Origin: an uncultured Clostridia bacterium
GTDB lineage: Bacteria; Bacillota; Clostridia; TANB77; CAG-508
Assembly (NCBI GenBank): GCA_934167685.1
Contig: CAKPLQ010000042.1
Location: 1 to 11,184, forward strand
Length of the DNA: 11,184 nt
Reading direction: 5' to 3'
The translations under genes and the position numbers were made by a program. Below are positions 1 through 6,978 of this stretch, in pieces. The notes beneath the pieces were generated by a model. That model did no database searches, had not been told where the DNA came from, and worked only from the letters and a program-made list of their open reading frames with translations. Position 1 is the stretch's first letter. Every line of letters begins with the position of its first letter.

Positions 1-1074
1 ATAGATGAAACAAAAGAGGATTTAAGCACAAATATAGGAGTAAGCATAACAGCAGAGCCAAAACAACCAGGAGAAGAAACAAATGCAGGTTCAACAACAG
101 TATCAAGTAAAAGACCAACCACAACGACTGCAGGAACATATTTGCCAAAAGGGTTTGAAGAAGTTACAGGAACAACATTAGATAATGGCTTAACAATTCA
201 AGATAGTAAAGGCAATCAATATGTGTGGGTCGAAGTGCCAATGACCAAAGAAGTATATCCAACAGCAGGATTATCAATAACAAGTTTTACAGATGAAGAA
301 TACACAGCAATAGAAAACGATTTACACACATATACAAATGATTACAGAAAAGATGGATGGGAAGATAAATATTATTCAGATGCAGCAACAGGATTAACAA
401 GTGAGAAGTATACAGAATTAAAACAAAAAATGTTAAAGAGTGTATATCAAAATGGAGGGTTTTATGTAGGAAAATATGAAACGGGAATAGAAGATGCACC
501 AAAAACATCAGGTTCAGCTGATACAGAACCAACAGAAACGCCAGTAATAAAACAAAATGCATATCCATATAATTATGTAACGTGTAGTCAAGCACAGACA
601 TTAGCTAGTGGTATGGTGAAATCAGAAAATTATACAAGTAGTTTAATGTTTGGAGTACAGTGGGATTTAGTATTAAAGTATTTAGAGACAAAAGGAACAG
701 CACAAGCAGATTTAAAAACAAATAGTACAAATTGGGGAAATTACAATAATAATGTATGGAATATAACAAATGCAAATTCGAAATATTATAAAAATTCCCA
801 ATGGACGAGTGGAGCATATGGTGTAAAAGATTTAAATAAATACATATTATTATCAACAGGAGCAAGTGATACATTTAGTAAACAAGGAATATATGATATA
901 GCAGGAAATGTATTGGAATGGACATTAGAATATACTTCAGATTCAATTGCTCCTTGCGCTGTTCGAGGAGGCTATTACAATTCTAATGGTAGCGATAATC
1001 GAGCAGTCAACCGTACTTACAGCAGAGCAATCTATTACCTCAACTACCTAGGCTTTCGTCTTTCACTTTATTAA
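1..1074 (+). CDS. FGE/C-type-lectin-fold protein, 5'-truncated, probable DGR target (variable) protein
   Basis: The reading frame is open from the first base of the window, so the N-terminus is missing; 357 codons are visible. The first ~45 residues are a Thr/Ser/Pro-rich linker. The rest resembles the formylglycine-generating-enzyme/sulfatase-modifying-factor fold: FYVGKYETG (about 467-493), then the hallmark GIYDIAGNVLEWT (888-924), then AVRGGYY (958-978) and a terminal LGFRLSLY (1048-1071). The end AGNVxEW...RGGxx...GFR is typical of C-type-lectin-like proteins used as DGR targets. The catalytic cysteines of true FGE are not evident, so a binding rather than enzymatic role is more likely. 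The last ~43 codons differ sharply in codon use (see the VR entry). In related bacteria such proteins are often surface-exposed, but the signal or pilin-like N-terminus would be upstream and cannot be seen. The internal TTG at 142 is not the start. Fold: fairly sure. Ligand: unknown. Confidence 0.8.
   Translation: MDETKEDLSTNIGVSITAEPKQPGEETNAGSTTVSSKRPTTTTAGTYLPKGFEEVTGTTLDNGLTIQDSKGNQYVWVEVPMTKEVYPTAGLSITSFTDEEYTAIENDLHTYTNDYRKDGWEDKYYSDAATGLTSEKYTELKQKMLKSVYQNGGFYVGKYETGIEDAPKTSGSADTEPTETPVIKQNAYPYNYVTCSQAQTLASGMVKSENYTSSLMFGVQWDLVLKYLETKGTAQADLKTNSTNWGNYNNNVWNITNANSKYYKNSQWTSGAYGVKDLNKYILLSTGASDTFSKQGIYDIAGNVLEWTLEYTSDSIAPCAVRGGYYNSNGSDNRAVNRTYSRAIYYLNYLGFRLSLY
943..1071 (+). other. Candidate DGR variable region (VR) at the 3' end of the FGE-like gene
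   Basis: Upstream of ~940 the gene uses almost only A- or T-ending codons. From 943 to the stop, 14 of 43 codons end in C. Eleven of them are TAC (976, 1018, 1036, 1045), AGC (991, 1021), AAC (1009, 1042), GTC (1006), ATC (1030) and CTC (1039). This is the pattern expected when AAC codons in a template repeat are mutated at both adenines while the third-base C is kept. The segment lies exactly where VRs lie in DGR target proteins: the C-terminal part of a C-type-lectin fold, between RGG and GFR. A hairpin begins 6 nt after the stop, as known for DGR target sites. The template repeat and reverse transcriptase are not in this window, so this is an inference. The left boundary is approximate. 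Confidence 0.65.
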
Positions 1075-1079
1075 TCGTA

Positions 1080-1121
1080 GGTTTGAGTCCTGTACAGCGA
1101 TACACTAGAATGGACTCAACC
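1080..1121 (+). repeat. Hairpin just downstream of the VR
   Basis: GGTTTGAGTCC (1080-1090) and GGACTCAACC (1112-1121) pair as a 10-bp stem with one bulged T, enclosing a 21-nt loop. It starts 6 nt after the TAA. In characterised DGRs a stem-loop or cruciform just 3' of the VR helps define the target, so the position fits. A role in mRNA 3'-end stability is the alternative. Confidence 0.6.
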
Positions 1122-1149
1122 AAAGAATTAAATATAAAAATTAGAACGA

Positions 1150-1202
1150 GAGGAAGACGGTTCACACATGATGCGAAACAACAATGTGAGAGTCGTCTCC
1201 TC
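1150..1202 (+). repeat. Two-tier hairpin downstream of the VR
   Basis: The arms 1150-1159 and 1194-1202 form nine base pairs with a single bulged A at 1155. Inside, CACAT (1165-1169) pairs with ATGTG (1184-1188) around a 14-nt loop. It is GC-richer than the surrounding DNA and overlaps no convincing gene. It may be part of an RNA or DNA structure linked to the VR. Confidence 0.5.
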
Positions 1203-1205
1203 ACC

Positions 1206-1244
1206 GGACTAGTCCGTACTTCACATGGACTAGTCCTTAATTTT
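1206..1244 (+). terminator. Probable terminator built from a duplicated palindrome
   Basis: The 10-bp perfect palindrome GGACTAGTCC occurs at 1206-1215 and again at 1227-1236, separated by 11 nt. Because each copy is self-complementary, the two can pair as a hairpin or each form a small cruciform. The second copy is followed by TTAATTTT, a modest T-rich tract, so a Rho-independent terminator for the FGE-like gene is the simplest reading. Confidence 0.5.
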
Positions 1245-1349
1245 GCCAAAAAATGTCCAATTAGAATTTCTTTCGAACGCAAAGAACAAAGAGAATAACA
1301 TCGAAATCCTGATAAATATTAAAAAAATCTAGAAAAAATTTTTGAGATG

Positions 1350-1358
1350 TGATAAAAT
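1350..1358 (+). promoter_or_regulatory. Extended -10 promoter of polC
   Basis: TGATAAAAT fits the extended -10 consensus TGnTATAAT with one mismatch. No good -35 stands 17 bp upstream, as is usual for extended -10 promoters. It lies 54 nt before the polC ATG. The ribosome binding site is AAAGGA (1394-1399), 12 nt from the start codon, which is rather far. Confidence 0.5.
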
Positions 1359-1411
1359 ACAACAAAGCATAAAGAACGGAATAAAAAGCAAAGAAAGGAA
1401 AGATAGCAAAA

Positions 1412-4400
1412 ATGGCACAAACACAAGAAGTACAAAAAGAGCAAGAACCAAAAAAAAGCAGAAAAATAGGTGATGTATTTAGTGACTACAAAACGAACAG
1501 CAATATAGCAGATGCAGTAATAACAAAAATGAACCTAATAAAGAAGATAAATACATTAGAGCTAGGAATGAGTTCAGATGAATATATAGAAATAAAAGAA
1601 ATATGGTATCTAGAAAAATTCCTAAGAGAAAGATTTCAATTTGGTCAAGTGCATATGCTAATAACATATCCAGAAGGAATCTATATAAAAAGAGTAGATG
1701 ACGAATGGGAAAACTTAATATGCTATATGGCGCATAAATATCCACTAATGAGACCATTATTGCTATTAAAAAGCAAAGTAGAATTAACAGATAAAAATGT
1801 AAACGTGTATATGCAAATAAAAGGTGCAGATTTTCTAAAAGCAAGAAAATTAGATAGAGAGTTAGAAAATGTAATATATAATTTGTTTGGAAAAAAATAT
1901 ACTGTAAATATAGAAGAAAGAATTACAGAAAAAGAGATAAAAGCATTTCAAGAAAAAACAAAAGAGATTGAAGAACAAGCAGTGCATGAAGCTATGAGAG
2001 GTATGGCAATAAGAACACATCAAGAAGGACAATACAATAATGGTACAGAAATGCAAGGAGTGCCTCAAATGCCAACAATGCCAGAAAATATGTCAGGAGC
2101 AGACATACCACCAATTCCAGAAGGTCCATATAATGATGCAGATTATGCTATGCCACCAGTAGATGAAAGTGGATATGTACCAGAAATGGAACTTCCACAA
2201 GCAGAAAATATTATATTTGGAAAAGCATCAAGAGCAAAAGAAAAGAAATTAAAAATAAAAGAAATAGATGCAAATTCAGGAAGAATAACATTAGAAGGTA
2301 GAATTGTAAACAGTGAATGTAGAGAAACAAAAACAGGAAAAGGAATGTTAATATTCGAAATTTATGATGGAACAGGAGTTATCACTTGTAAATCATTTGC
2401 AGAAGATGGAACAAAAGGAAATGAAATACTAGAAAAAATGAAATCAGCAAAAGCTATAAAGACTACAGGAAAAGCAGGATTAGATGCATATGCTGGAGAT
2501 ATTACAGTAATGGCAAATATTATAGCAGAAATAAGTGATGAAGGATTGCCACCAATTCCAGAAGAAGATGATAGTTCACCATTAATTTTAGGTTCAGCAC
2601 CAGTAATAAAAGAGCCATTAGTAAAAATAGCAGATTTAAATCCAGAATCTGGAAGCGTATGCATAGATGGCGAAATTCAAGCAATGGAAGATAAAGAAAC
2701 AAAATCAGGAAAAGTAATTTTAAGTATAGACATATATGATGGAACAAGCACAATGACATGTAAAGCATTCTTACCAGGAAATAATGCAAAGAAAATTATC
2801 AAGCGTTTAAAAGCAACTCCAGCGATTAAACTTGCGGGAAAAGCACAAATGGATACATTTTCAAATGAATTAACAGTAATGGCAAATACAATTATAGTAT
2901 CAGAGCCAAAGCCGAAAACAGTCAGAATGGATAATGCAGAAGTTAAGAGAGTAGAATTACATATGCATACCAAAATGAGCGCAATGGATGCAATGACATC
3001 TGCAACAGATTTAGTAAAAAGAGCTATGAAATGGGGAATGAAGTCAATAGCAATTACAGACCATGGAGTTGTGCAAGCATTCCCAGAAGCATACCATTTA
3101 CTTGGAAGAGACAATCCTGATATGAAAGTAATTTATGGAGTAGAGGCATATTTAGCGCCAGACAAAGAAAATTCAGTAACAAATGCCAAAGGTCAACCGC
3201 TAGATACAACATATTGTGTATTAGACTTAGAAACAACAGGATTTTCAGCAGTCACAGAAAAAATAACAGAAGTAGGAATAATGAAAGTTAAAGACGGAAA
3301 AGTAATAGATGAATTTAGTTGCTTTGTAAATCCAGAAAAGCCAATTCCACAAAGAGTTGTAGAAGTTACTAATATTACAGATGAAATGGTAAAAGATGCA
3401 GAAACAATAGACAAAGTATTCCCTAAAATATTAGAATTTTTAGGAGATTCAATAATTGTTGCACATAATGCTAAATTCGATGTTGGTTTCTTAAAGCAAA
3501 ACGCAAAAGTTTTAGGCTATGAATTTAATTACACAGTTCTTGATACTTTAACACTTGCCAAAGATGTATTTCCAAATATGAAAAAATATAAATTAGGTAA
3601 AATTGCAGATGAATTAGGAATAAAAGTAGAAGTAGCACATAGAGCATTAGATGATGTTGATACAACAGTAAAAGTATTTAATGTAATGTTAGACAAATTA
3701 AGAGATAGAGGTGTTACAACAGTTGAAGAAATTGATACAAAAGGAAGAGATGAAGAAGCTAAAAAAGAAGAATACAAAAAATTAAATACATATCATGCAA
3801 TAATTTTAGCTAAAAATTATATAGGATTAAGAAATCTTTACAAATTAGTATCATTATCACATTTACACTATTTTTATAAAAGACCACGTATCTTAAAAAG
3901 TTTATACAAAAAATATTCAGAAGGCCTAATATTGGGTAGTGCGTGTGAAGCAGGAGAGTTATATCAGGCAATAGAACTTGGAAAGTCTGATGAAGAAATC
4001 GAAAATATAGCAAGAGATTATGATTACCTAGAAATTCAGCCAATAGGAAACAATGACTTCTTAGTAAGAAATGGAGTAGTACCAGATAGGGAATATCTAA
4101 AAGATATAAATAGAAAAATTGTAGCATTAGGAGAAAAACTAAACAAGCTAGTTGTAGCAACATGTGATGTTCACTTTATGGACCCACAAGATGAAGTATA
4201 TAGACGTATATTAGAAGCAGGGCAAGGATATAAAGATGCAGATGAACAAGCACCATTATATTTAAGAACAACTGAAGAAATGCTTAAAGAATTCGAATAT
4301 TTAGGAGAAGAAAAAGCATATGAAGTAGTAGTAACAAATACAAATAAAGTTGCAGATATGTGTGACAGAATAGACCCAATATCACCTGAAAAATGTCCGC

Positions 4401-6286
4401 CACATATCCCAGGATGTGAGGAAGACATCAAAAATATTGCATACAAAAAAGCACATGAACTATATGGAGACCCATTGCCAGAGATTGTTCAAACTAGATT
4501 AGACAAAGAACTAAATTCAATAATTAGTAATGGATATTCAGTAATGTATATTATAGCACAAAAATTAGTATGGAAATCAAATGAAGATGGCTATATTGTA
4601 GGGTCAAGAGGCTCAGTAGGTTCATCACTTGTAGCATTTATGACAGGTATAACAGAAGTAAACTCATTAAAGCCACACTACAGATGTCCTAACTGCAAAT
4701 ATTCAGAATTTGAAGATTATGGAGTAGGAAATGGATTTGATTTACCAGACAAAGATTGCCCTAAATGTGGCACAAAAATGGCAAAAGACGGAATGGATAT
4801 ACCATTTGAAACATTCTTAGGGTTTAATGGAGATAAAGAGCCAGATATAGACTTGAACTTCTCAGGAGAATATCAGGCAAAAGCACATAAATATACAGAA
4901 GTAATATTTGGAAAAGGAACATGTTTTAAAGCAGGAACTGTAGGTACAGTTGCAGAGAAAACTGCATTTGGATATGTAAAAAAATATTTTGAAGAAAGAA
5001 ATATACCAGTAAATAAGGCAGAAATTGCAAGACTATCAGTAGGATGCACAGGAATAAAAAGAACAACAGGACAGCATCCAGGAGGAATTATAGTAGTGCC
5101 AAAAGGAAGAGAAATATATGAATTTACACCAGTACAGCATCCGGCAGATGACCCAAATTCAGATATTATAACAACACACTTTGATTATCACTCAATAGAT
5201 GGAAACTTGTTAAAACTAGATATACTAGGACACGACGATCCGACGGTAATTCGTATGTTGCAAGACATTACAGGAATAGCACCAACAGAAATACCGTTAG
5301 ATGATAAAGAAACAATGTCAATATTCAATTCAACAAAAGCATTAGGGGTAACACCAGAACAAATCCATTCAGAAGTAGGAACATTTGGAATACCTGAATA
5401 TGGAACAAAATTTGCAAGAGGCATGCTTTTGGATACACATCCAACGACATTTGACGAACTAATACGTCTATCTGGATTATCACATGGTACAGATGTATGG
5501 CTAGGAAATGCACAGACATTGATAGAGCAAGGTGTAGTAACTTTGCAACAAGCAATTTGTTGTAGGGACGACATAATGATATATCTAATTCAAAAAGGAT
5601 TGCCACCAGATAAAGCATTCAAAATAATGGAATCAGTACGTAAGGGAAAAGTAGCAAAAGGTAAAGAACCAAAGTGGAAAGATGAATATATACCATTAAT
5701 GAAAGAACATGGTGTACCAGATTGGTATATAAAATCATGTGAAAAAATTAAGTACATGTTCCCCAAGGCCCATGCAGCAGCATATGTAACAAATGCTTTC
5801 AGAATAGCATGGTTCAAAGTACACATTCCATTAGCATATTATGCAGCATATTTTACAATAAGAGCAAAATCTTTTGATGCAGAAGTAATGATAAACGGAA
5901 AAGAAAAAGCAAAAAATAAAATGAAAGAAATAGACATGATGGGAAATAATGCAACACCAAAAGATAAAGATATGTATGACGACTTGGAAATAGTACTAGA
6001 AATGTATGAAAGAGGATTAAGATTTTTACCAATTGATTTATATAAATCACATGCAACAAAATTCCAAGTAGAGGGTGATAGTTTACGTCCACCACTAAAC
6101 AGCATAGCAGGACTTGGAAATGTTGCAGCAGAAAGTATAATGAATGCTCGTAAAGATGAAAAATTCATGTCAATAGATGATATGAAAATTCGTGCAAAAA
6201 TTGGAGATTCAGTTACAGAATTATTAAAACAATTTGGTTGCCTTGATGGAATGAGCCAAAGTAATCAGTTGAGTTTATTTGGATGA
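1412..6286 (+). CDS. polC: DNA polymerase III alpha subunit, Gram-positive PolC type, with duplicated OB domain
   Basis: This is the replicative DNA polymerase with built-in 3'-5' proofreading. Domains in order are: an N-terminal domain (~1-200); a Pro-rich linker (~225-275); OB-fold 1 (~280-374); a second linker and OB-fold 2 (~404-497); the PHP domain starting VELHMHTKM (514-522, H517 and H519); a DEDDh exonuclease inserted in PHP, with DLETTG (605-610), HNAKFD (685-690) and HRALDD (743-748); a second PHP part; a four-Cys zinc ribbon (C1092, C1095, C1116, C1119); and the polymerase palm motif PDIDLNFSGEYQ (from 1144, D1145 and D1147). The C-terminus carries QLSLF (1619-1623), a beta-clamp-binding motif. 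Family members are usually about 1430-1450 residues; this one has 1624. The surplus is mainly the repeated linker plus OB unit, detailed in the findings. All catalytic motifs seen are intact, so it should be functional. It appears monocistronic, since a strong hairpin follows the stop at once. Confidence 0.98.
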   Translation: MAQTQEVQKEQEPKKSRKIGDVFSDYKTNSNIADAVITKMNLIKKINTLELGMSSDEYIEIKEIWYLEKFLRERFQFGQVHMLITYPEGIYIKRVDDEWENLICYMAHKYPLMRPLLLLKSKVELTDKNVNVYMQIKGADFLKARKLDRELENVIYNLFGKKYTVNIEERITEKEIKAFQEKTKEIEEQAVHEAMRGMAIRTHQEGQYNNGTEMQGVPQMPTMPENMSGADIPPIPEGPYNDADYAMPPVDESGYVPEMELPQAENIIFGKASRAKEKKLKIKEIDANSGRITLEGRIVNSECRETKTGKGMLIFEIYDGTGVITCKSFAEDGTKGNEILEKMKSAKAIKTTGKAGLDAYAGDITVMANIIAEISDEGLPPIPEEDDSSPLILGSAPVIKEPLVKIADLNPESGSVCIDGEIQAMEDKETKSGKVILSIDIYDGTSTMTCKAFLPGNNAKKIIKRLKATPAIKLAGKAQMDTFSNELTVMANTIIVSEPKPKTVRMDNAEVKRVELHMHTKMSAMDAMTSATDLVKRAMKWGMKSIAITDHGVVQAFPEAYHLLGRDNPDMKVIYGVEAYLAPDKENSVTNAKGQPLDTTYCVLDLETTGFSAVTEKITEVGIMKVKDGKVIDEFSCFVNPEKPIPQRVVEVTNITDEMVKDAETIDKVFPKILEFLGDSIIVAHNAKFDVGFLKQNAKVLGYEFNYTVLDTLTLAKDVFPNMKKYKLGKIADELGIKVEVAHRALDDVDTTVKVFNVMLDKLRDRGVTTVEEIDTKGRDEEAKKEEYKKLNTYHAIILAKNYIGLRNLYKLVSLSHLHYFYKRPRILKSLYKKYSEGLILGSACEAGELYQAIELGKSDEEIENIARDYDYLEIQPIGNNDFLVRNGVVPDREYLKDINRKIVALGEKLNKLVVATCDVHFMDPQDEVYRRILEAGQGYKDADEQAPLYLRTTEEMLKEFEYLGEEKAYEVVVTNTNKVADMCDRIDPISPEKCPPHIPGCEEDIKNIAYKKAHELYGDPLPEIVQTRLDKELNSIISNGYSVMYIIAQKLVWKSNEDGYIVGSRGSVGSSLVAFMTGITEVNSLKPHYRCPNCKYSEFEDYGVGNGFDLPDKDCPKCGTKMAKDGMDIPFETFLGFNGDKEPDIDLNFSGEYQAKAHKYTEVIFGKGTCFKAGTVGTVAEKTAFGYVKKYFEERNIPVNKAEIARLSVGCTGIKRTTGQHPGGIIVVPKGREIYEFTPVQHPADDPNSDIITTHFDYHSIDGNLLKLDILGHDDPTVIRMLQDITGIAPTEIPLDDKETMSIFNSTKALGVTPEQIHSEVGTFGIPEYGTKFARGMLLDTHPTTFDELIRLSGLSHGTDVWLGNAQTLIEQGVVTLQQAICCRDDIMIYLIQKGLPPDKAFKIMESVRKGKVAKGKEPKWKDEYIPLMKEHGVPDWYIKSCEKIKYMFPKAHAAAYVTNAFRIAWFKVHIPLAYYAAYFTIRAKSFDAEVMINGKEKAKNKMKEIDMMGNNATPKDKDMYDDLEIVLEMYERGLRFLPIDLYKSHATKFQVEGDSLRPPLNSIAGLGNVAAESIMNARKDEKFMSIDDMKIRAKIGDSVTELLKQFGCLDGMSQSNQLSLFG

Positions 6287-6355
6287 TGCACCGATGGGAC
6301 CGGTTCTCATCGGTGCAAAAAAACTGCACCGATGAGAACCGGTCCCATCGGTGCA
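6287..6355. repeat. Perfect 31-bp inverted repeat, family copy 1 (bidirectional terminator-like)
   Basis: Arm A (6287-6317) and arm B (6325-6355) are exact reverse complements separated by AAAAAAC. Each arm is also a hairpin by itself: nine outer pairs (GCACCGATG with CATCGGTGC), then G·U, G-C and A-T around CCGGT. It begins with the base right after the polC stop codon. Arm B is followed by ATTTTG, and on the minus strand arm A's complement is preceded by the spacer GTTTTTT, so it can terminate transcription from either side. A close relative lies at 9293-9365. Confidence 0.85.
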
Positions 6356-6386
6356 ATTTTGCAAAAGGAGGAGAAAAAAGAAAATT

Positions 6387-6698
6387 ATGTTAGAAAATAG
6401 CATGAAAATGGGAGATATTTTATCTATAAAAAATATTATAATATATTTAATAGTAATTAATCTAATAGGATTTTATATGATGTGGTCTGATAAAAGGAGA
6501 GCTAAGTGGGGAAAATGGAGAATTCCAGAACAAACACTTTTTATTGTTACAGCACTGGGAGGTGGAATAGGTACAATTGCTGGAATGTATACATTTCATC
6601 ATAAAACTAAAAAATTGAAATTTACAATTGGTCTACCTACAATTTTGATATTAGAAATTATTTTAGTTGTATACTTGAAATTTTTTATAGTTACATAA
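6387..6698 (+). CDS. DUF1294 family small membrane protein
   Basis: The product is 103 residues. It matches the DUF1294 pattern: a first membrane helix (~17-33), then SDKRRAKWGKWRIPEQTLF (34-52), a glycine-rich second helix (GGGIGTIAGM, ~50-67), a basic HHKTKKLKF stretch (71-79) and a third helix (~80-97). The WRIPE and FHHKTKK motifs are typical of the family, whose function is unknown. The ATG at 6387 was chosen because AAGGAGG lies at 6365-6371, although the 15-nt gap is long; ATG 6402 and 6408 are alternatives. An upstream in-frame GTG at 6351 falls inside the inverted repeat and before the ribosome binding site, so it is not the start. No clear promoter is seen between the repeat and the gene, so expression may depend on read-through from polC. 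Confidence 0.85.
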   Translation: MLENSMKMGDILSIKNIIIYLIVINLIGFYMMWSDKRRAKWGKWRIPEQTLFIVTALGGGIGTIAGMYTFHHKTKKLKFTIGLPTILILEIILVVYLKFFIVT

Positions 6699-6735
6699 TT
6701 TAAAAAATAATAAACAAACAAGTGTAAGGTAAAAA

Positions 6736-6829
6736 TTATCAACATTGATATGTGAATAACATGTGAAAAAAATATGACTATTTTGAGTTATTCACAGAGT
6801 TATCCACATTATCCACATGCTGTGGATGA
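6736..6829. promoter_or_regulatory. Cluster of DnaA boxes
   Basis: Within 94 bp there are four perfect matches to the DnaA box TTATNCACA: TGTGAATAA (6751-6759, reverse), TTATTCACA (6788-6796), TTATCCACA (6800-6808) and TTATCCACA (6809-6817). The last two are directly abutting. Three further sites have one mismatch: TTATCAACA (6736-6744), TGTGAAAAA (6762-6770, reverse) and TGTGGATGA (6821-6829, reverse). This is far denser than chance, so DnaA binding is very likely. It could regulate the downstream operon, titrate DnaA, or take part in initiation. The genes normally beside oriC (dnaA, dnaN, rpmH) are not here, so it is not called an origin. Confidence 0.8.
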
Positions 6830-6886
6830 AAATATCTGTAGAAAAATGGTAAACTGTGTTGAATACATAATGTAAAAAATAGAAAC

Positions 6887-6900
6887 TGAATACCCATTCA
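6887..6900. promoter_or_regulatory. Candidate TetR-family operator upstream of the -35
   Basis: TGAATACCCATTCA is an inverted repeat (TGAAT/ATTCA). Its half-sites resemble those of the Bacillus FadR operator (TGAAT...ATTCA), though the spacing is shorter. A related TTGAATAC half-site lies at 6859-6866. It sits upstream of the promoter of a TetR/acyl-CoA ligase operon, which makes autoregulation plausible. It rests on similarity alone. Confidence 0.3.
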
Positions 6901-6916
6901 AAAAATAAAAAAAACT

Positions 6917-6945
6917 TGCATAAAAGTTTAGAAAATTATATAATA
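6917..6945 (+). promoter_or_regulatory. Sigma-A promoter of the TetR/acyl-CoA ligase operon
   Basis: TTGCAT (6917-6922) and a perfect TATAAT (6940-6945) are 17 bp apart. An imperfect inverted repeat, TAGCTTAT (6945-6952) with ATAAGTTA (6960-6967), covers the likely start of transcription and is another possible repressor site. Confidence 0.75.
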
Positions 6946-6978
6946 GCTTATGTATAAAAATAAGTTAGGTGAAAAAAG

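Noticed and set aside
1083..1298. A 71-codon plus-strand ORF starting with TTG after the FGE-like gene
   Set aside because: It lies across the three hairpins, has no ribosome binding site and starts inside a stem. Its composition is explained by the structured DNA rather than by a protein.
1412..6286. Many long minus-strand ORFs antisense to polC
   Set aside because: They are hydrophobic Leu/Phe/Tyr-rich shadows of A-rich coding DNA, without ribosome binding sites or recognisable motifs.
6351..6386. Upstream GTG start for the DUF1294 gene
   Set aside because: It lies inside the inverted repeat and before the AAGGAGG at 6365-6371, and the extra residues do not resemble the family.
6699..6978. 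Calling the DnaA-box region the chromosomal origin oriC
   Set aside because: The box density would allow it, but no dnaA, dnaN or rpmH is nearby and no skew or coverage data are available. It is kept as a binding-site cluster only.
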